The translations under genes were made by a program, and so were the position numbers. Positions 14,929-17,819 of a stretch of DNA of 17,819 nt are shown in pieces; the first letter of the stretch is position 1; every line of letters begins with the position of its first letter. The DNA comes from an uncultured Bacteroidales bacterium (GTDB lineage: Bacteria; Bacteroidota; Bacteroidia; Bacteroidales; Muribaculaceae): assembly GCA_958418815.1 (NCBI GenBank), contig CATZGB010000048.1, positions 1-17,819 on the forward strand, written 5' to 3'. The notes beneath the pieces are model-generated. The model ran no database searches. It had not been told where the DNA came from and was given only the letters and a program-made list of their open reading frames with translations.

Positions 14929-15999
14929 TCACACCACCGATGCCTTCAGCGCCAGCCCTGTGCGTTCAGAAAGGCCGAACAGCAGGTTCATGCAATGCAC
15001 TGCCGTGCCGGCTCCACCTTTGACGTAATCGTCGAGGACAGCTTTGACGCGTATTAGCGGGGCGGAAGATGTCGTGATGCCGCTTGAAAGCGGCTCAATG
15101 TTCAGCAGGCATTTATTGGTGTTTGAAACATCTGCTATCGCCGGCTCGCGGTCGACAAGGAAGGTGAAGGCATGGTCGCTGTATGCTTCCTCGTATTGAT
15201 GGCGGACCTCCTCCAGGCTCGACGCGCAGGGGACATCGCAGACCACAGTCATGCCGCGCAGGCGTTCCCGGTCGGCGGCCATGCTCAGTCTCACGCTCCC
15301 GGCGAACGAGGGGTCTATCCTCTTCATCTCCTCCGTCACCTCCCGGGCCGCGCGCTCCGTGTCGGGGCGGTTGGCCGCTGGCGCCACCGGGTCGAGCCGG
15401 GTCGAGAGCTGTGATGCCTCATATCCCTGTGTGGGAGCGCCGGGGCCTTGGCTGTCTTCCGCGCCTGATGCCGGGTGGTTGCGTGAGACGCTGACCGTAG
15501 CCTGGGTCACACCGGCCAGCATGTGGTTCTTTGCCAGCGGGAAAAGGGCAAGCTCAAGCCCGGTGGCTATGGCGCAGGGCACTGAGGCCCTCAGCGCGCC
15601 CCTGACGAGCGCCTTGCGGTGGAATTCCGGAAAGCCATAGACCATGCCGTGTTCGCCGTCAAGGAAGCTCCCTGTCATGTCGATTACTCTCAGCAGCTCC
15701 TCGGAGTCATCCTCGTCAGCTTCGCTGCGATGAGAGGGGGCCTCCACTGAGGCCATGAACTCCTTGGCCTGCCACGATTCCCCGACGAGAAACACACAGT
15801 TGAGTTTCTCCATGTCGAGGGCCTTGGTGAAACAGAGGTCTGTGTCGCCGGTAAGGCCGCGGTGGAAACTGTCGAGGCGCTGGCCCGAGTGGGAGGGGGA
15901 GCAGACCGCGCGTAGTATTACATCAGGATGGTACAGAAGTATTCTTATAAGCTCTCCGGCGGCTTCAGTCTCGCCGCCGATTATTCCTACATTTATCAC
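14929..15999 (-). CDS. ArgC-family protein with eroded active site (probable pseudoenzyme)
   Basis: The 356 residues are homologous to N-acetyl-gamma-glutamyl-phosphate reductase along their length: MINVGIIGG start, GELIRILLYHPDV (15-27), VYGFPEFHRKAL (120-131), GLELALFPLAKNHML (147-161), NTNKCLLNIEP (293-303) and GGAGTAVHCMNLLFGL (328-343). Key motifs are changed. The GGAGYTAGEL nucleotide-binding loop is GGETEAAGEL, the catalytic NPGCFAT is VPCAIAT with the Cys shifted by one, and the HQHxxEI histidine segment is not found. Two low-complexity insertions (about 85-104 and 172-218) add length. I start at GTG 15997-15999, which restores the usual ArgC N-terminus; TTG 16006-16008 is the alternative and no ATG is available. 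No other arg gene adjoins it. Activity is doubtful; a regulatory or structural role is possible. Confidence 0.8.
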   Translation of the reverse strand: MINVGIIGGETEAAGELIRILLYHPDVILRAVCSPSHSGQRLDSFHRGLTGDTDLCFTKALDMEKLNCVFLVGESWQAKEFMASVEAPSHRSEADEDDSEELLRVIDMTGSFLDGEHGMVYGFPEFHRKALVRGALRASVPCAIATGLELALFPLAKNHMLAGVTQATVSVSRNHPASGAEDSQGPGAPTQGYEASQLSTRLDPVAPAANRPDTERAAREVTEEMKRIDPSFAGSVRLSMAADRERLRGMTVVCDVPCASSLEEVRHQYEEAYSDHAFTFLVDREPAIADVSNTNKCLLNIEPLSSGITTSSAPLIRVKAVLDDYVKGGAGTAVHCMNLLFGLSERTGLALKASVV

Positions 16000-16024
16000 G
16001 TTAGTCAAGGGTTGGGTTTGATTG

Positions 16025-16032
16025 CAAAAATA
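16025..16032 (-). promoter_or_regulatory. Candidate -7 element for the argC-like gene
   Basis: The minus strand reads TATTTTTG, matching TAnnTTTG, 26 bp upstream of the GTG start. A TTTG (plus 16059-16062) lies upstream, but the 26-nt spacing is longer than usual, so the -33 element is uncertain. Confidence 0.45.
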
Positions 16033-16075
16033 GATATTTTTTTTGAGAACACTATCATCAAAGGGAATAATTCAG

Positions 16076-16083
16076 TAATTTTG
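16076..16083 (+). promoter_or_regulatory. Candidate -7 element for queA
   Basis: TAATTTTG matches TAnnTTTG and is the same octamer, with the same AG before it, as in the exopolysaccharide promoter. It lies 19 bp before the queA ATG. The nearest TTTG upstream (16042-16045) is 30 nt away, so the -33 element is weak. It diverges from the argC-like promoter within the 103-bp gap. Confidence 0.5.
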
Positions 16084-16102
16084 TGATTGCAAACATCAAC
16101 TT

Positions 16103-17401
16103 ATGACATTAGACCAAGACAAAAGCCCCGCGGTAGGTAGAGAGCCGCAGACATCTCCGGCAACCCTCAGGATAGAGGAGTTTGATTACCCGCTTCCCGA
16201 CTCGATGATTGCCCGCCATCCCATCGAGCCGCGCGACTCCTGCAAACTGCTGATGCGCGACCATGACGGGACACTCTCCGAGCATGTCTTCACCGACCTG
16301 CCGCGATTGCTGCCCGACGGCTCGATGCTGATATACAACAACACCCGCGTCATCAATGCCCGCCTGAGATTCCGCAAGGCTCCGGCCTCGGCCCATCAGG
16401 AGGGCGCGCTCATAGAGATATTCTGCCTCGAGCCGGTCACTCCCGCCGATTATGCCCAGAGCTTCGCCGCCACCGGCGAATGTTCCTGGACCTGCTTCGT
16501 GGGCAACTCCAAGCGATGGAAAGAGGGGCCGTTGTCGATGGAAGTGGATGCCGCTGGAAACAGGTTGAAGCTCCAGGCCGAGAGGGTGGCGAAATCAGGC
16601 AACGCGTCTGTCGTGCGCTTCTCTTGGGACAACCCTGCGGTGACTTTCTCCCAGATAATCTCTGCCGTCGGTGAAATCCCGATTCCGCCATATCTCAACC
16701 GCGCCACTGAGTCTACCGACAGCGACGACTACCAGACGGTTTACTCGCGGGTGGAAGGCTCGGTGGCGGCTCCCACGGCCGGTCTTCACTTTACAGACCG
16801 CGTGCTTGAGGAAATCAGCCGTCGCGGGATACCGCGTCGCGAACTGACCCTGCATGTCGGCGCGGGCACATTCCAGCCTGTCAAGTCGGAGACCATAGGT
16901 GAGCATCCCATGCATGCCGAATTCATCGCCGTGCCTCTGTCGCTGTTGAAGGAAATCAGGTTGTCGCTTGACAACCCCACCACGAAAATCATCGCGGTAG
17001 GCACCACCTCCGTGCGCACCCTTGAATCGCTGTATCATGCCGGAAGGCTTATCCTCGCCGGGAAATGGGACGGTGAGGTGCCGCAATGGCTTCCATACCA
17101 GTTGCTTGACAACGAACCTGATGCGGGCCTTCCTACTGTCCCTGAAGCCCTCGATGCCATCATAGCCCATCTGGAGGCCATAGGCCAGGCTACATTGGTC
17201 GCCTCCACCCGCATCATCATCGCCCCCGGCTATGAATACTGGCTCGTCAAAGGAATCATCACAAACTTCCATCAACCCAAATCCACCCTGCTGCTTCTTG
17301 TCTCGGCCTTTACCGGTCAGGACTGGCGGCCCCTCTACGACTACGCCCTTTCCCATTCATTCCGTTTCCTCTCCTACGGCGACGCGACCCTCCTCCTCTG
17401 A
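16103..17401 (+). CDS. queA: S-adenosylmethionine:tRNA ribosyltransferase-isomerase, long form
   Basis: QueA moves the ribosyl part of SAM onto 7-aminomethyl-7-deazaguanine in tRNA, giving epoxyqueuosine. The 432 residues show FDYPLPDSMIARHPIEPRDS, YNNTRVINARL, AVGEIPIPPYLNR, QTVYSRVEGSVAAPTAGLHF, ELTLHVGAGTFQPVKSE, AVGTTSVRTLESL, IIIAPGYEY, ITNFHQPKSTLLLLVSAF and LSYGDATLLL. These are all family hallmarks, so it should be active. It is about 75 residues longer than E. coli QueA (356), through an N-terminal tail of about 20 residues and insertions, mainly around 105-180 and 310-350. A longer QueA-like form is known in Bacteroidales. ATG at 16103; it stands alone, divergent from the argC-like gene. 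Confidence 0.93.
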   Translation: MTLDQDKSPAVGREPQTSPATLRIEEFDYPLPDSMIARHPIEPRDSCKLLMRDHDGTLSEHVFTDLPRLLPDGSMLIYNNTRVINARLRFRKAPASAHQEGALIEIFCLEPVTPADYAQSFAATGECSWTCFVGNSKRWKEGPLSMEVDAAGNRLKLQAERVAKSGNASVVRFSWDNPAVTFSQIISAVGEIPIPPYLNRATESTDSDDYQTVYSRVEGSVAAPTAGLHFTDRVLEEISRRGIPRRELTLHVGAGTFQPVKSETIGEHPMHAEFIAVPLSLLKEIRLSLDNPTTKIIAVGTTSVRTLESLYHAGRLILAGKWDGEVPQWLPYQLLDNEPDAGLPTVPEALDAIIAHLEAIGQATLVASTRIIIAPGYEYWLVKGIITNFHQPKSTLLLLVSAFTGQDWRPLYDYALSHSFRFLSYGDATLLL

Positions 17402-17510
17402 TTTCCCGCCGCCTCCACCCGCGAATCCATCCCGGGCATCTTCTGCGTGCGCATCCCCGAGCATCCAACCCGTCATTCACCTTCTGCGTGCCAACCTCGG
17501 TTCCCATCCG
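17402..17510. repeat. Short direct repeats after queA
   Basis: TTCTGCGTGC occurs at 17441-17450 and 17482-17491, and CGCGAATCC occurs near 17420 and at 17510, each next to CCCATCC- or CATCCC-like sequence. The stretch looks like two degenerate copies of a roughly 40-bp unit leading into the palindromic element. No coding frame is credible, and no poly-T terminator for queA is visible. Confidence 0.45.
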
Positions 17511-17763
17511 CGAATCCGTAGGATTCATTAATTATTAGCCGGGGGTTGGCGGCCATAGGCCGGTAACCCCCGGTCTCCACGTCAGGCGGGGGATTCTGAA
17601 AGAATCTTTTATAGATGTTGCCTTTAGACGAGGTCATCTATATAGAAGATTCTTTCAGAATCCCACGCCTGATGTCGTTAACCCCTGGTTGCTGCTTGGT
17701 CGCCCGCAAGGGGCTCCCCGCGCACCAACCAGGGGCTAATAATTAATGAATCCTACGGATTCG
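17511..17763. repeat. Nested palindromic element (cloverleaf-like, 253 bp)
   Basis: Outer arms 17511-17540 and 17734-17763 are perfect 30-bp complements. Inside are three hairpins: a GC-rich left one (17539-17573, stem CCGGGGGTT), a central one (17580-17617 with 17635-17674, including a perfect 19-bp core 17590-17608/17646-17664) and a right one (17682-17691/17726-17735, stem CCCCTGGTTG). Each outer and central arm contains a 15-bp 6-3-6 palindrome. It carries no ORF. It resembles a MITE- or REP/BIME-like mobile or regulatory palindrome, and could also be transcribed after queA. Confidence 0.8.
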
Positions 17764-17790
17764 TGGGTGGATTCGTGGGTGGATTCGTGG
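17757..17790. repeat. 12-bp tandem repeat GGATTCGTGGGT
   Basis: About 2.8 head-to-tail copies of GGATTCGTGGGT start within the last bases of the palindromic element, as if its GGATTCG end had been copied by slippage. Nothing suggests coding. Confidence 0.85.
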
Positions 17791-17795
17791 AGGTG

Positions 17796-17819
17796 AGATA
17801 GGATAGGATAGGATAGGAT
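17796..17819. repeat. GGATA pentanucleotide tandem repeat at the window edge
   Basis: Nearly five copies of GGATA run to the last base of the window, so the array is cut by the window end and its true length is unknown. A 5-bp unit is not frame-preserving, consistent with intergenic position. Confidence 0.85.

Noticed and set aside
17539..17573. Intrinsic terminator for queA
   Set aside because: The hairpin is strong but lies about 140 bp after the stop, has no T tract, and is part of the larger nested palindrome, so I list it there.
17402..17819. CRISPR array at the right end
   Set aside because: Repeats are palindromic arms or contiguous tandems of 5 and 12 bp, without regular unique spacers and without cas genes.

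Overview
The window looks like chromosomal DNA of a fairly GC-rich member of the Bacteroidota, order Bacteroidales; a Muribaculaceae-like gut lineage is my guess from protein style only. Signs of the phylum are TTTG / TAnnTTTG promoters rather than -35/-10 boxes, few Shine-Dalgarno sequences, a single-SIS-domain arabinose-5-phosphate isomerase, a long-form QueA, and an outer-membrane-lipoprotein plus Wzc-type kinase export pair. Fourteen protein genes are supported. There are no rRNA, tRNA, CRISPR or transposase genes.

Layout. (1) 1-422: a terminator hairpin for a gene lying left of the window, then a gene-free stretch built from short GGATT/CCGCGG-type inverted and direct repeats. (2) 423-3372, minus strand: an operon read as arabinose-5-phosphate isomerase, lumazine synthase (ribH), an RsmI-like methyltransferase and a WalJ-like metallo-beta-lactamase-fold hydrolase. 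Its promoter overlaps the end of the next gene. (3) 3438-6283, minus strand: menA, recF, a DUF721/DciA-like protein and a hot-dog thioesterase, with a clear promoter before menA. (4) 6330-9877, minus strand: speA, truA and an acyl-ACP thioesterase, chained by gene overlaps. (5) 9878-10229: a divergent control region with a strong promoter and a roughly 195-nt structured leader for the right-hand operon. (6) 10230-14801, plus strand: a WecA-type initiating glycosyltransferase, a Wza-type export lipoprotein and a Wzz/Wzc-type chain-length regulator/tyrosine kinase, ended by a 21-bp perfect hairpin. (7) 14929-15999, minus strand: an ArgC-family protein whose catalytic and cofactor motifs are eroded. 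(8) 16103-17401, plus strand: queA. (9) 17402-17819: gene-free DNA carrying a roughly 250-bp nested palindrome with cloverleaf-like potential, followed by tandem repeats running off the window.

How the genes work together. Most are housekeeping genes for Kdo/LPS precursor, riboflavin, menaquinone, polyamine and fatty-acid metabolism, tRNA modification (truA, queA) and DNA repair/replication (recF, DUF721). The EPS trio can start a lipid-linked glycan, control chain length and export it, but no flippase, polymerase or further glycosyltransferases are present here, so the rest must be elsewhere.

The most unusual items are the ArgC-like probable pseudoenzyme, the nested palindromic element at the right end (four 15-bp 6-3-6 palindromes in mirror order), a Cys-Glu dipeptide repeat encoded by a hexanucleotide microsatellite inside truA, a similar repeat that makes the Tyr-Gly tail of the Wzc-type kinase, and the structured leader of the EPS operon.
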